Assembly (NCBI GenBank): GCA_016124795.1
Contig: WGNB01000018.1
Coordinates: 107,136-171,135 of the forward strand
Reading direction: 5' to 3'
Length of the DNA: 64,000 nt
From: Rhodopseudomonas sp.
GTDB taxonomy: Bacteria > Pseudomonadota > Alphaproteobacteria > Rhizobiales > Xanthobacteraceae
Shown: positions 1 to 6,755 of the stretch, piece after piece
How the letters are laid out: each line of letters begins with the position of its first letter
How positions within the stretch are numbered: the first letter of the stretch is position 1
Program-made: the position numbers and the translations under genes
The notes under the pieces: generated by a model
What the model saw: only the letters and a program-made list of their open reading frames with translations
Database searches by the model: none
Told to the model about the DNA's origin: nothing

Positions 1-66
1 AGGGGGGAACCATCTGGTATGCCCGACCTGCCCCATTTCCAGAGTGTGAACCCTGATCAGACGCAT
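1..66 (-). CDS. Partial CDS, N-terminal 22 residues of an unknown phage protein
   Basis: An ATG at 64-66 on the minus strand opens a frame that stays open to the window edge (MRLIRVHTLEMGQ...). A good ribosome binding site (AAGGG, 8 nt upstream) sits over the stop of the preceding Lar-like gene, which supports continuation of the same leftward operon. Too little is visible to assign a family. Confidence 0.5.
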   Translation of the reverse strand, partial: MRLIRVHTLEMGQVGHTRWFPP

Positions 67-77
67 TTTCGTTTCCC

Positions 78-293
78 TTACTGGTTGGTATGAGTTCCGA
101 CGCGGCGGTTCCAAGCCTCGATGAGAAGCTCGCGCCGATAGCGATTTGGGAACGTAGCGCCGCAGTCGTAGCAGCACATCGACCAAACATCATCGTCGCA
201 ATGTAACCGGGAGCGGCTGATTTTTCCGTGGTTATCGCAGCGAATATCTTGGCTGCCGCAAAAGGGGCATGGCTTGAATTTTGTATCGGGCAC
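78..293 (-). CDS. Lar-type restriction alleviation / zinc-ribbon protein
   Basis: This 71-aa protein starts with a KPCPFCGS block and has a second cysteine pair (CCYDCGA) followed by an A-WNRR ending, the layout of the Lar (restriction alleviation) family of small zinc-ribbon phage proteins. In Rac prophage, Lar modulates type I restriction-modification; this activity is inferred here from family only. The start is GTG, chosen because AGGAG lies 7 nt upstream. The ribosome binding site overlaps the stop of the GGQ gene just upstream, so the two are probably translated from one message. In this element it travels with two DNA methyltransferase genes, which fits a defence-evasion role. Confidence 0.75.
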   Translation of the reverse strand: MPDTKFKPCPFCGSQDIRCDNHGKISRSRLHCDDDVWSMCCYDCGATFPNRYRRELLIEAWNRRVGTHTNQ

Positions 294-302
294 TGGCCGC
301 TC

Positions 303-542
303 CTACTTGCGAAAGTGCGGCGATGTGAGCCCGCCGAGGATCATGTCCATGGCGATGGCGCGGTTGCGGTGCTGCGAGCGGTCGCCGTCCGCCTCTGCCA
401 CAAGTTTGCTCGGGATATGCGTCACGCGCACGCCACTTTCGGTACCGACATGCTGCCCTCCGGGCGGCTGGCGGTGCAGGGCTTCTACCTTTAAATCCTC
501 GTCGGCCAAGGTTGCGATGACATTCATAAAGCGGTCAGTCAT
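303..542 (-). CDS. Mini release-factor-like protein (GGQ domain only)
   Basis: The 79-aa protein carries PPGGQHVGTESGVRVTHIP followed by DRSQHRNRAIAM, matching the peptidyl-tRNA hydrolysis domain of class I release factors (GGQ at residues 28-30, then the conserved HIP and RSQ-N-A positions). Normal RF1/RF2 are about 360 aa and ArfB about 140 aa. Here the codon-recognition domains and any long basic C-terminal tail are absent. It should act on the ribosomal P-site peptidyl-tRNA if active, but how it would be recruited is unknown. ATG start with GGAGGA 9 nt upstream; it overlaps the preceding gene by ATGA. Family call is strong, function is inference. Confidence 0.8.
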   Translation of the reverse strand: MTDRFMNVIATLADEDLKVEALHRQPPGGQHVGTESGVRVTHIPSKLVAEADGDRSQHRNRAIAMDMILGGLTSPHFRK

Positions 543-724
543 GAGTACGATTCCTCCGTTTTGATCTCGATAGCGCGCCGGACATCGGGCTCTCCGAGGC
601 CGGACGCCACCACCTCGCGCGCGCCGGCCACATCGATGTATTTCTGCGTATCGCGGTCAAAAATGACCACGGGCGCGTGCGGGTCCAATTTCAGGAGGAT
701 GTTGATGAGGTCGCTGGCCTTCAT
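539..724 (-). CDS. Small phage protein of unknown function (61 aa)
   Basis: Begins MKASDLINILLKLDPHAPVV, a pattern seen in small phage accessory proteins, but I do not recognise a named family with certainty. The start at 724 is chosen over upstream ATGs because GGAGA lies about 8 nt before it and because the ATG overlaps the stop of the preceding gene by ATGA. Its own stop overlaps the start of the GGQ protein in the same way, so it is part of a translationally coupled string of leftward genes. Confidence 0.65.
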   Translation of the reverse strand: MKASDLINILLKLDPHAPVVIFDRDTQKYIDVAGAREVVASGLGEPDVRRAIEIKTEESYS

Positions 725-1143
725 AGTTGCTTCTCCATCGTGATTGCGGCGCGCAGCACTTCGACGAATTCGGCGTGTGGTCCGGTGCCCACAACGGCCC
801 CAATGCGCCATTTCTGCTTATGGGGCCACCAGTCGGCCAGGACACGGCCTCTCCCGGCGCGGGCCTTCTCCCGAACCTGCCAGTGATAGGCGTCGTTCTG
901 CCGGACGGTTCCGAACTGCTCGATCTTCTTGCGCAGGCCGGGTGTGAGCTTAAAGACGGTCGGCCCGGCCCGGCGGGTCTTCGGCCTACCGGTGAGATCG
1001 CTCATACTCAGGCCAAGCTCGTCGAAACCGTCGCCATAGTCGAGCCCGGCGATCTCATGCGCCATGGCGAAAGCTGCGCCGTCCGGCATGTCGTCTGGAA
1101 CGAGATCGAGCGCGTCATTGAAGCTCATGCGCTGCCGGCTCAT
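721..1143 (-). CDS. Hypothetical phage protein (140 aa)
   Basis: Starts MSRQRMSFNDALDLVPDDMPDG and contains a basic central and C-terminal half (KTRRAG, RKKIEQF, WWPHKQKWRIG). No catalytic motif or known domain was recognised. The start at 1143 overlaps the upstream stop by ATGA, and AAGG precedes it; the longer upstream extension of this frame is low-complexity, out of keeping, and overlaps the neighbouring gene. The stop overlaps the next start by ATGA, so expression is probably coupled to both neighbours. Confidence 0.65.
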   Translation of the reverse strand: MSRQRMSFNDALDLVPDDMPDGAAFAMAHEIAGLDYGDGFDELGLSMSDLTGRPKTRRAGPTVFKLTPGLRKKIEQFGTVRQNDAYHWQVREKARAGRGRVLADWWPHKQKWRIGAVVGTGPHAEFVEVLRAAITMEKQL

Positions 1144-1796
1144 GATGCATCCGCCTTTTCCGCCGCCTTGAGCGCGTCGGTGATTTTGTCGATCTGCGGG
1201 GCGAGGCGGTGCAGCGTATCGGCCAGCCACTGGTAGTCGTCGGGGATATCGGCCCGCGTCACGCGCCCGCTCTCGATCATGTCGGACAGGCCATCGTACA
1301 GCTTGCCGTATTCCGCGATCAGGGCCAGCGCCTCGTCTTTGGTTACCGGCTCGGGGTAGCATTCCTCGATCTCGATTTCTTCCATCACGAGCATAAATTG
1401 ATCGGGATCGTCCCGGTCCGCACGCTCATTATCGGCCATGGTCTGCCGGGCAATGAATTCGGCTTCGTCGCAGTTGGTGGCTTCGACGTGATCGCTCCAT
1501 GTGCCGGACTCGTCGTTGGAATAGCGCCCGTAGATCGCATACCGCTGGCGCGGCTGATCGGTGATAAGGTCGAGCCAGATCACGGTGAACTCGTCGGCCA
1601 CCTCATCGAGACGATCGGAATAATCGCTGTCAGAGCCGAAGCTCTCGTAGTCGACGTAACGAGACGCCAGATCGAGAGCGGCAGCGTCGGCGATCTCATC
1701 GTAGACCGGCACAAAATCGTTATCCCGATTGATCTCGACAGTGGTTGTCAGTTCGCCGTGATCCTTGTGGGTCGTGGTGCATTTGAATTTGGTCAT
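1140..1796 (-). CDS. Acidic hypothetical phage protein (218 aa)
   Basis: Start MTKFKCTTTHKDHGE with AGGA 5 nt upstream. The protein is strongly acidic (DSDYSDRLDEVADEF, DNERADRDDPDQF, MEEIEIEE) and ends with a helical segment rich in Asp, Leu and Lys. The acidity recalls phage DNA-mimic or anti-restriction proteins, but there is no motif to prove it. It is the first of a chain of ATGA-coupled genes that leads to the GGQ protein. Confidence 0.6.
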   Translation of the reverse strand: MTKFKCTTTHKDHGELTTTVEINRDNDFVPVYDEIADAAALDLASRYVDYESFGSDSDYSDRLDEVADEFTVIWLDLITDQPRQRYAIYGRYSNDESGTWSDHVEATNCDEAEFIARQTMADNERADRDDPDQFMLVMEEIEIEECYPEPVTKDEALALIAEYGKLYDGLSDMIESGRVTRADIPDDYQWLADTLHRLAPQIDKITDALKAAEKADAS

Positions 1797-1840
1797 GTAA
1801 TCCTCGCTGTTGGTTGCTCCCGGCGCCAACCGGGCTGTAG

Positions 1841-2083
1841 CTACGCGGCTTCGATATCGGTATTGCGCACGATGGCGATGATAGTCATGGCCGGCGATAG
1901 CGAAACAGCCGGCAGATTGGGGTTGTCGAATGACAGCCCTGAAACGGCGACTTCGCCTTCGGAGTCTGCGATATCCGGCGACTTGCCTTTCAGGCCGCAG
2001 GCAATTCTCCGGGCCTGCTCCGGGCTGTTCGCCTTGATGTAGGCGGTCGCGCAGACGCGCATATCGACGCGGTAGATGTTCAT
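1841..2083 (-). CDS. Hypothetical phage protein (80 aa)
   Basis: Starts MNIYRVDMRVCATAYIKANSPEQAR with AGGAG 8 nt upstream. The N-terminal part (strand, then the SPEQARRIACGL helix) resembles a small ferredoxin-like alpha/beta fold seen in phage accessory proteins; this is an impression only. It lies between an HTH gene and the acidic protein, in the same direction with short gaps. Confidence 0.6.
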   Translation of the reverse strand: MNIYRVDMRVCATAYIKANSPEQARRIACGLKGKSPDIADSEGEVAVSGLSFDNPNLPAVSLSPAMTIIAIVRNTDIEAA

Positions 2084-2093
2084 CGGTAATCTC

Positions 2094-2282
2094 CTATTGA
2101 ACGTCAGAGGGTTTGAGGTTTAGCCACACCATCAGGCGCAGCAGTTTGGCGGTGGCGAGCGGGATGCGAGCCCCGTTCGCATAGGCGCTGACTTGGCGCA
2201 GGGATCGGCCGAGGAATTCGGCGGCGGCGGTCTGCGTCAGACCAAGGGCCTTGAGGGCGGCGCTGAATTGCTCTGGCGTCAC
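2094..2282 (-). CDS. Small helix-turn-helix DNA-binding protein (62 aa)
   Basis: The sequence VTPEQFSAALKALGLTQTAA followed by EFLGRSLRQVSAYANG and RIPLATAKLLRLM fits a Cro/XRE-type helix-turn-helix (recognition helix around SLRQVSAY). The GTG start at 2282 is preferred: it overlaps the upstream stop by GTGA and has GGGAG about 10 nt upstream; the longer ATG form would overlap the upstream gene by about 40 bp. Probably a phage regulator acting within the leftward operon. Target unknown. Confidence 0.65.
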   Translation of the reverse strand: MTPEQFSAALKALGLTQTAAAEFLGRSLRQVSAYANGARIPLATAKLLRLMVWLNLKPSDVQ

Positions 2283-2464
2283 GAGGCGCGCTCCCAGCGG
2301 CGGGAGAACCGGCCAAGCCATTCGCGTTGTTCTTCGGTCAGGCTCTCATCGAACAGGTGCTCGTCGGCGGAGCCGAGTTGTAGGCCGTTAATTACCTGCC
2401 AACGCCGGTATTCATAGATCAGCGCATAAAGTTCGATTGCCCGCGAGTCTCGATCTGCCGTCAT
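2279..2464 (-). CDS. Hypothetical phage protein (61 aa)
   Basis: Starts MTADRDSRAIELYALIYEYRR with AAAGGG about 10 nt upstream overlapping the end of the DUF2786 gene. The ending (EEQREWLGRFSRRWERAS) is helical and basic. No family recognised. It is coupled by GTGA overlap to the small HTH gene that follows. Confidence 0.55.
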   Translation of the reverse strand: MTADRDSRAIELYALIYEYRRWQVINGLQLGSADEHLFDESLTEEQREWLGRFSRRWERAS

Positions 2465-2466
2465 GG

Positions 2467-3177
2467 TTATGACCCTTTCCCGATCCGCAGCACGCCGGCC
2501 GCGCCAGACACGGGACGCCCGAGACTGGCCTTGTCGGCGGCGCGCCGGCCTTCCGCCACCGCGCGCTCATCCATGTGCCGCGGTGCCGCCGCAGCCTCTT
2601 CGGTCAGCTTGATCCCCTTCTCTTTCATCAAAGCGGAGATTGCCGTGTCTTTGATTGCCACCAAGGCGCGGCTGTTGTCCGATGCCGTGTGCTCTGAGCC
2701 CCGCCGCAGATCAACCAGGCGTTCGGCGATGCGCGACGTGCAGCCGCTGACAAAACCGTTGATGACGCGCCAGCGGGCGCTACCGACATACAGGCATTGC
2801 ATCAGGTGCTCTGCCAGAGACGCCCTGACGTGCTCCGCTAAGGCATCGAGCAGCCAAGCCCCAAATTCGGCGTCCGAACGCATTCCGCAGAACACAAAAC
2901 CGCTCAGCGATCGCCAGCCCTCACAGCCGCAAAACGCGGCTACGCTGCCAGTGAGCGAAGCCTTGATGTTGTGGGGATCGCTCGCGCCGGAGGCCGCAGA
3001 TTGCAGGATCGCCTTTTCTTCCTTGGTGAGCCGCAGGTCTTCCGCCGTCACCTCGTAGGCGTCCATCATCGCTTGAGCGCGAGCCAGCGCAGCAAGCGCC
3101 TCGGCCTCGGTGCAGCCATTCTCGACGGTCTTCGCCATCAGGCCGCGAATCTTATCGATCAAATTTTTCCGGTTCAT
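2467..3177 (-). CDS. DUF2786 domain-containing phage protein
   Basis: Residues 1-45 (KNLIDKIRGLMAKTVENGC, then EAEALAALARAQAMMDAYEV) match the DUF2786 domain, a small helical domain common in phage and plasmid accessory proteins with no proven biochemical role. The remaining 190 residues include a cysteine-containing middle part (CGCEGWRSL) and a helical region. The ATG at 3177 overlaps the stop of the methyltransferase-like gene by ATGA, which fixes the start; the longer frame would run into that gene. 236 aa. Confidence 0.75.
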   Translation of the reverse strand: MNRKNLIDKIRGLMAKTVENGCTEAEALAALARAQAMMDAYEVTAEDLRLTKEEKAILQSAASGASDPHNIKASLTGSVAAFCGCEGWRSLSGFVFCGMRSDAEFGAWLLDALAEHVRASLAEHLMQCLYVGSARWRVINGFVSGCTSRIAERLVDLRRGSEHTASDNSRALVAIKDTAISALMKEKGIKLTEEAAAAPRHMDERAVAEGRRAADKASLGRPVSGAAGVLRIGKGS

Positions 3178-3800
3178 GCCGAAATCCTTTCGTGATCGCA
3201 CCACATGCCACCCCACTGGTCAGCCATCGCTTCGGCGATTCCGGGGAAGAACCGGCTGCGCTCCTTCCAGCGGTGGGCCGAGGGCGGCATCTTGGCTACC
3301 CGCTGCTCGCGGCCTTCGACGATGTTGGTTGGCGTGAGCAGCGGCAGGTTCTTGAGCCAGAAGCATGTGCGCTTCGTCTCGCCATGCCCGAACTGCCACG
3401 GCTGGACCGATTGCGCCGGCGGCGCGTAGTTCTCGATCAGAGCCTTGGCGTGGCGGTGCATGACCGGGTTCTCGACGCAGATGCGTTCAATCGGCGCGTT
3501 CCAGAACGATGAAAACAAGGCCGCGCCCTCCGCAAGGTCGGACCACATTTCGTCCTTGGTCTTGCCCGGCGGCGGCGTGGTCAGCCAGCGCACGCCGCTG
3601 TTGCAGAGACGAGTGCATGGCGGGTGGGCGACCATCAGCAGGTCCCAGCCGTCGCCGAGCAGATCGCGGGCGTCGCCGACGATGTGCTTGTTGCTACGGT
3701 CATCGGCCGGCAGCAGGTCGCAGGACCAAGCATCATGACCACGCATCGCAAAGGCGCGGCGGACAATCCCAGAAAACTCGCAAGCGATGAGAACACGCAC
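3174..3800 (-). CDS. Phage DNA cytosine C5-methyltransferase-like protein
   Basis: Residues 1-20 form a Rossmann/SAM motif (RVLIACEFSGIVRRAFAMRG), followed by the CDLLP acidic loop, AHPPCTRLCNSG at 58-69 (equivalent to the catalytic PC of motif IV) and VENP at 109-112 (motif VI). At 208 aa it is far shorter than restriction-type C5 methyltransferases and lacks an obvious target recognition domain. Such short phage proteins are usually annotated as SAM-dependent or cytosine methyltransferases. It could modify phage DNA against host restriction; activity is inferred. It follows a 63-aa gene by 2 nt and overlaps DUF2786 by ATGA. Confidence 0.75.
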   Translation of the reverse strand: MRVLIACEFSGIVRRAFAMRGHDAWSCDLLPADDRSNKHIVGDARDLLGDGWDLLMVAHPPCTRLCNSGVRWLTTPPPGKTKDEMWSDLAEGAALFSSFWNAPIERICVENPVMHRHAKALIENYAPPAQSVQPWQFGHGETKRTCFWLKNLPLLTPTNIVEGREQRVAKMPPSAHRWKERSRFFPGIAEAMADQWGGMWCDHERISA

Positions 3801-3802
3801 GC

Positions 3803-3994
3803 TCAGCCCTCCAACATGATGGTGTCGGACTGCTCGATGGCTGCGGCCAGGACGCGCGCCTCAAGGGCTTGGTCTATGAAAATTTGGCTAAGCCGCTCCG
3901 TGCCGGCGCTTTCCTTCATCAATTCGGCCGCTTCGTCATAGCGGGTTGCCGCCGAATATAAGCAGTTCGTCAATGTGCTCCTGCTCGCCTTCAT
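3803..3994 (-). CDS. Small helical phage protein (63 aa)
   Basis: MKASRSTLTNCLYSAATRYDE continues as an all-helical protein (AAELMKESAGTERLSQIF, ALEARVLAAAIEQSD). The start at 3994 has GAGGGG upstream; the longer frame begins inside the non-coding stretch. It is the first gene after an internal terminator and a probable promoter, so it may head a second leftward transcription unit. No family recognised. Confidence 0.6.
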   Translation of the reverse strand: MKASRSTLTNCLYSAATRYDEAAELMKESAGTERLSQIFIDQALEARVLAAAIEQSDTIMLEG

Positions 3995-4048
3995 CTCGTT
4001 CCCCTCGCTGTTGGGCCTCGCCAAAGGCCGTTCAAGAACTACAGATAT

Positions 4049-4077
4049 TCTATACACGCAATTTCTACGTTGTGCAA
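4049..4077 (-). promoter_or_regulatory. Candidate sigma-70 promoter heading the second leftward unit
   Basis: On the minus strand TTGCAC (4072-4077) and TATAGA (4049-4054) are separated by exactly 17 bp in an AT-rich stretch of about 90 bp between the internal terminator and the 63-aa gene. Position and spacing fit; activity is not proven. Confidence 0.5.
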
Positions 4078-4088
4078 TATTTGCGCAT

Positions 4089-4114
4089 AAAAAAAGAGGG
4101 GCCGAAGCCCCTCT
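4089..4114 (-). terminator. Rho-independent terminator with TTCG loop
   Basis: On the minus strand an 8-bp perfect stem (AGAGGGGC/GCCCCTCT) with a TTCG tetraloop is followed by seven T residues. It lies just after the ParB-like gene and before the 63-aa gene, so it divides the leftward early genes into two units. Confidence 0.9.
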
Positions 4115-4150
4115 ATTTCCGATATCCTGTATCGATGGATTGGCTCCGGG

Positions 4151-4960
4151 CTACTTCTCGTCCGGCTTGCGCGCACCCAGAATGACCGGGAAGCGGGTTT
4201 CACGGTCAGCGCGCGGGAGCTGGACCTTCGTCAACTCGCGCCCCCCCACAAAAGCATTCCAGGCGGAGACAAACAGGGCAAACCGCTGCTCCCTGCGCAT
4301 GCGCTTCTCTGTCCCGATGCGATTGCGCAGCGCCAAAATAGGCGAGCCGGCGCGCAAATTCTCGCCGGTCCCGAAGCCGTCCAAGAATTCATCAGCCTTG
4401 TCACGATGCTTGAACGAGCCGAGGTACAGAAGCGCTGCCAATGGCGCGGCATAGCTGTTGGTCCACCCCTTTCCGCGCCGGGCGAGATCGACCCACTCGA
4501 CGATCTCGGGGTTTTCGTCGACGAAGGCGCGCACTTCGTGCTTCGGCGTAACCGCGCCGTGCATGAGGTTCCCTTTCCGGTAGCCGATGCAAAGCACGGC
4601 CGCCGCGCCAAGTGTCGCCGCGTTCTTGCCGTAATTCCCGATGCTCAGAATGTCCGATGACGTGCGCGTCATTCCCACGTCGATGGTGTCAAAGGCATCG
4701 TCACTCACGCCCTCGGTGACCAGTGTCTTGAACGGCATATCGGCCTCGATGCAGGCCCACAGCCGATGTTGGCCATCGAGCAATCGCGTCTTCCCGAAGA
4801 TGATGGACTCGCCGTTTTCCTTCCATTTGCCGGCCTTCATATCGCGGGCGTATTGATCGACGCGCTTGTTTTTAATCGGCCTGTTATGCACGTTCCATTC
4901 GGTCAACCAAACGGTCGCGATCTTCGGCGTGACTATCTTGGAGTAGGTCTGAATTGTCAT
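4151..4960 (-). CDS. ParB-N-domain (DGQHR) phage protein
   Basis: 269 aa. Residues 16-70 hold a ParB-like N-terminal domain: NRPIKNKRVDQYARDMKAGKW, then LLDGQHRLWA with the DGQHR motif at 62-66. The rest is helical, with no HTH recognised. Related phage proteins are annotated as ParB N-terminal domain or DGQHR proteins; ParB domains bind CTP, and phage forms may act as nucleases or in partition or regulation. The ATG at 4960 is chosen because AGGAG lies 6 nt upstream; the TTG two codons earlier is within the spacer. Followed directly by a strong terminator, so it ends its transcription unit. Confidence 0.7.
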   Translation of the reverse strand: MTIQTYSKIVTPKIATVWLTEWNVHNRPIKNKRVDQYARDMKAGKWKENGESIIFGKTRLLDGQHRLWACIEADMPFKTLVTEGVSDDAFDTIDVGMTRTSSDILSIGNYGKNAATLGAAAVLCIGYRKGNLMHGAVTPKHEVRAFVDENPEIVEWVDLARRGKGWTNSYAAPLAALLYLGSFKHRDKADEFLDGFGTGENLRAGSPILALRNRIGTEKRMRREQRFALFVSAWNAFVGGRELTKVQLPRADRETRFPVILGARKPDEK

Positions 4961-4998
4961 AGGCAATCTCCTGCTGAATTTGTCGTCGACGATGGCTG

Positions 4999-5178
4999 CT
5001 AGTCCGATTTCCCTTTCAACGCCGCCGCCATCCGCTCGCCGAGCAGCGTCTTGCCGGCCTGCCTTGGGGCTGTGACGTGCCGGCGGGCCGGCGCGTCCGG
5101 TTTGTGATCATGCGTCTCGGAAACGTATTGCCGAGGTGCATAGGTGCGGCTTCTCGCTTCAACGTGGCTTCGGCGCAT
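4999..5178 (-). CDS. Short basic protein of unknown function (59 aa)
   Basis: An ATG at 5178 with GGAGG 7 nt upstream opens a 59-codon frame (MRRSHVEARSRTYAPRQYV to AAALKGKSD). The protein is rich in Arg and His. It fills the gap between the DUF1376 protein and the ParB-like protein in the same direction. Short length makes chance possible, but the ribosome binding site and location support it. Confidence 0.55.
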   Translation of the reverse strand: MRRSHVEARSRTYAPRQYVSETHDHKPDAPARRHVTAPRQAGKTLLGERMAAALKGKSD

Positions 5179-5214
5179 TCATCGTCCTCCGTTTGGTTTA
5201 TGTTAAATCGCGTC

Positions 5215-6162
5215 TCAGGCCGCGCCGGCCTCTACTTTTTTGACCCACCCCTTGCCATCGACAAAGGCGTATCCCTTGGCGGCCATGTCTGCGTCGAGCT
5301 TCGCCAGCCGGGCCGAATCCTCCGGGCTCGGCTGGTAATCCTTCCACCGCTTCTCGGTCAGCCACGTCAGCGCGCGTGCGACAAACGGGGTTCCGACCTT
5401 ATTCTCACGCGCTAGCTCGCGGGCGTATGATTTAGCGGACTCGATAATAACATCGGGGTCCTCGCCCGACTTGATCGCCGCGAGGAACTTGATTCTCGCC
5501 GGCTCTTTTGGATTGGCGCCCTGGCGCTTCGGGTAACTCTCCCAAAACTTTTGGAATAGAGCACCCCAGATCGCGCCGGCTGTCGCGACAGCGACCGCCG
5601 AAATATCTTTCTTGCTTAGATCATGTTCCCTTCCCTTCGCTTCCTCTCCCTTCCCTTCCCTTCCCTTCCCTTGGACAACGTTACGTTTGTCCGTGCCGTA
5701 ATCGTCACGATCTCCGTTACGATCTACGTTACGATCTACGTCACGTTCAGGTGTCGACGGCTCTTGTGCACGCCGTCGCGCTTCCGTGGCGGCGGCGGTG
5801 CGCTTGCGCTGTGATTTCCGCTTACCGTCAGCCTCAAGCGCCTTTTCCGCGATTACCGGATGGTAAAGCCGCCCATCAGAGCAGAGCGTGAAGGCGTGGA
5901 GCGCGCCACTCTTGACCGCGCGCCACGCTTCGATATCGCGGCCAAAGCCGGCGAGGTTTGATAGAAGCCTGTCGTCGGTCGGTAAGCTCGCCGCCGGGAC
6001 CTGATGCCACGCAGTACACCACAACAGGACAGCCGCGCGAAATGCATCTCCGGTGGAGAGGATGGCGATCTCGCTATCGCGCAACCTCACTACGTCGAGC
6101 GGCATGTACGGGAAATCCCGCAGGTCAAGATCGGGCGGCGTGAATGGTGCCGGCTCATCCAT
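5215..6162 (-). CDS. DUF1376 domain protein, probable phage replication-associated
   Basis: 315 aa. Residues 14-110 (RDFPYMPLDVVRLRDSEI, AAVLLWCTAWHQVPAASLP, LHAFTLCSDGRLYHPVIAEKA) match DUF1376, a winged-helix-like domain found in phage proteins at the position of replication initiators. Residues 115-190 are a low-complexity charged linker made of short repeats (DRNVDRN, GKGREGKGEE). The C-terminal part (FWESYPKRQGANPKEPARIKF) recalls the C-terminal helical domain of phage replication proteins. It follows GapR with a one-base stop-start overlap. Regulation by repeat-length change is possible because of a pure pentanucleotide repeat inside the gene. Confidence 0.75.
   Translation of the reverse strand: MDEPAPFTPPDLDLRDFPYMPLDVVRLRDSEIAILSTGDAFRAAVLLWCTAWHQVPAASLPTDDRLLSNLAGFGRDIEAWRAVKSGALHAFTLCSDGRLYHPVIAEKALEADGKRKSQRKRTAAATEARRRAQEPSTPERDVDRNVDRNGDRDDYGTDKRNVVQGKGREGKGEEAKGREHDLSKKDISAVAVATAGAIWGALFQKFWESYPKRQGANPKEPARIKFLAAIKSGEDPDVIIESAKSYARELARENKVGTPFVARALTWLTEKRWKDYQPSPEDSARLAKLDADMAAKGYAFVDGKGWVKKVEAGAA
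5648..5672. repeat. Pentanucleotide tandem repeat (CCCTT)x5 inside the DUF1376 gene
   Basis: Five uninterrupted CCCTT units (AAGGG on the coding strand) lie in the linker of the DUF1376 gene, with imperfect copies on both sides. The unit length is not a multiple of three, so gain or loss of one unit would shift the reading frame. Confidence 0.9.
5703..5745. repeat. 12-bp tandem repeat, about 3.6 copies
   Basis: Two exact copies of CGTTACGATCTA (5715-5726 and 5727-5738) are flanked by a 10/12 match before and a partial copy after. The unit is in frame and encodes the repeated VDRN tetrapeptide of the DUF1376 protein linker. Confidence 0.85.
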
Positions 6163-6452
6163 TACGGCAACATTCCAAGCGCGTGCATGTAGGTTTCGAG
6201 GATTTCCTCGCCCTCGCGCCGCTCGTCAGCGTCTTGCTTGCGCATCCGCACGATGGCGCGCAGGGCCTTGGCGTCGAAGCCGTTGCCTTTGGCCTCGGCG
6301 TAGACATTGCGAATGTCGTCGGAGGTCGCCTTCTTTTCTTCCTCAAGACGCTCGATACGCTCGATGATCGCCTTGAGTTGATCCTTAGCGACCTGAGTAT
6401 GGCCTTCGCCGGAGTTGTGACCGGCTCCGGGGCCAATATCGGGATCGGACAT
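6162..6452 (-). CDS. GapR-family (DUF2312) nucleoid-associated protein
   Basis: 96 aa. [20 protein letters not shown], then [19 protein letters not shown] and [20 protein letters not shown] match DUF2312, the family of Caulobacter GapR, which clamps overtwisted DNA ahead of replication and transcription forks and supports topoisomerases. Start at 6452 with AGGAG 8 nt upstream. A phage copy sitting just ahead of a DUF1376 replication-type gene suggests a role in phage replication topology or control of host GapR; that is inference. Confidence 0.85.
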   Translation of the reverse strand: MSDPDIGPGAGHNSGEGHTQVAKDQLKAIIERIERLEEEKKATSDDIRNVYAEAKGNGFDAKALRAIVRMRKQDADERREGEEILETYMHALGMLP

Positions 6453-6497
6453 TTTGCTCTCTCCTACGGTGGTGGTGGGGACGCGGCACAAAGCTGG

Positions 6498-6755
6498 TTA
6501 CGATAGCGCGGCGCTGGCTTCCTCGATCTTCTTCTGAGCAAACCGGATGGCGCGCCTTGCCGCCGTGGTCTCGTCGCGCGGTGTGCAGGGGATCGGGATT
6601 GTGATCTGCCGCGTGCCAAACATGAATTTCGCGGTGATATGCTTTGTCTTGACGAACACCGCATCGGTGATGCCGAGGCTACGCAAGAATTCGTCGACCG
6701 CAGACGCGGTGAATCCAAGCTGGCGCGGAGAGATTTCTTCGCGGCGTTTCGTCAT
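6498..6755 (-). CDS. Hypothetical phage protein (85 aa)
   Basis: MTKRREEISPRQLGFTASAVD then KTKHITAKFMFGTRQITIPIP followed by TPRDETTAARRAIRFAQKKIE suggests a small beta-hairpin and helix protein; the RRAIRFAQKKI end resembles a recurrent short motif of phage accessory proteins that I cannot name. It overlaps the MT-A70 gene by ATGA and is therefore coupled to it. Confidence 0.6.
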   Translation of the reverse strand: MTKRREEISPRQLGFTASAVDEFLRSLGITDAVFVKTKHITAKFMFGTRQITIPIPCTPRDETTAARRAIRFAQKKIEEASAALS

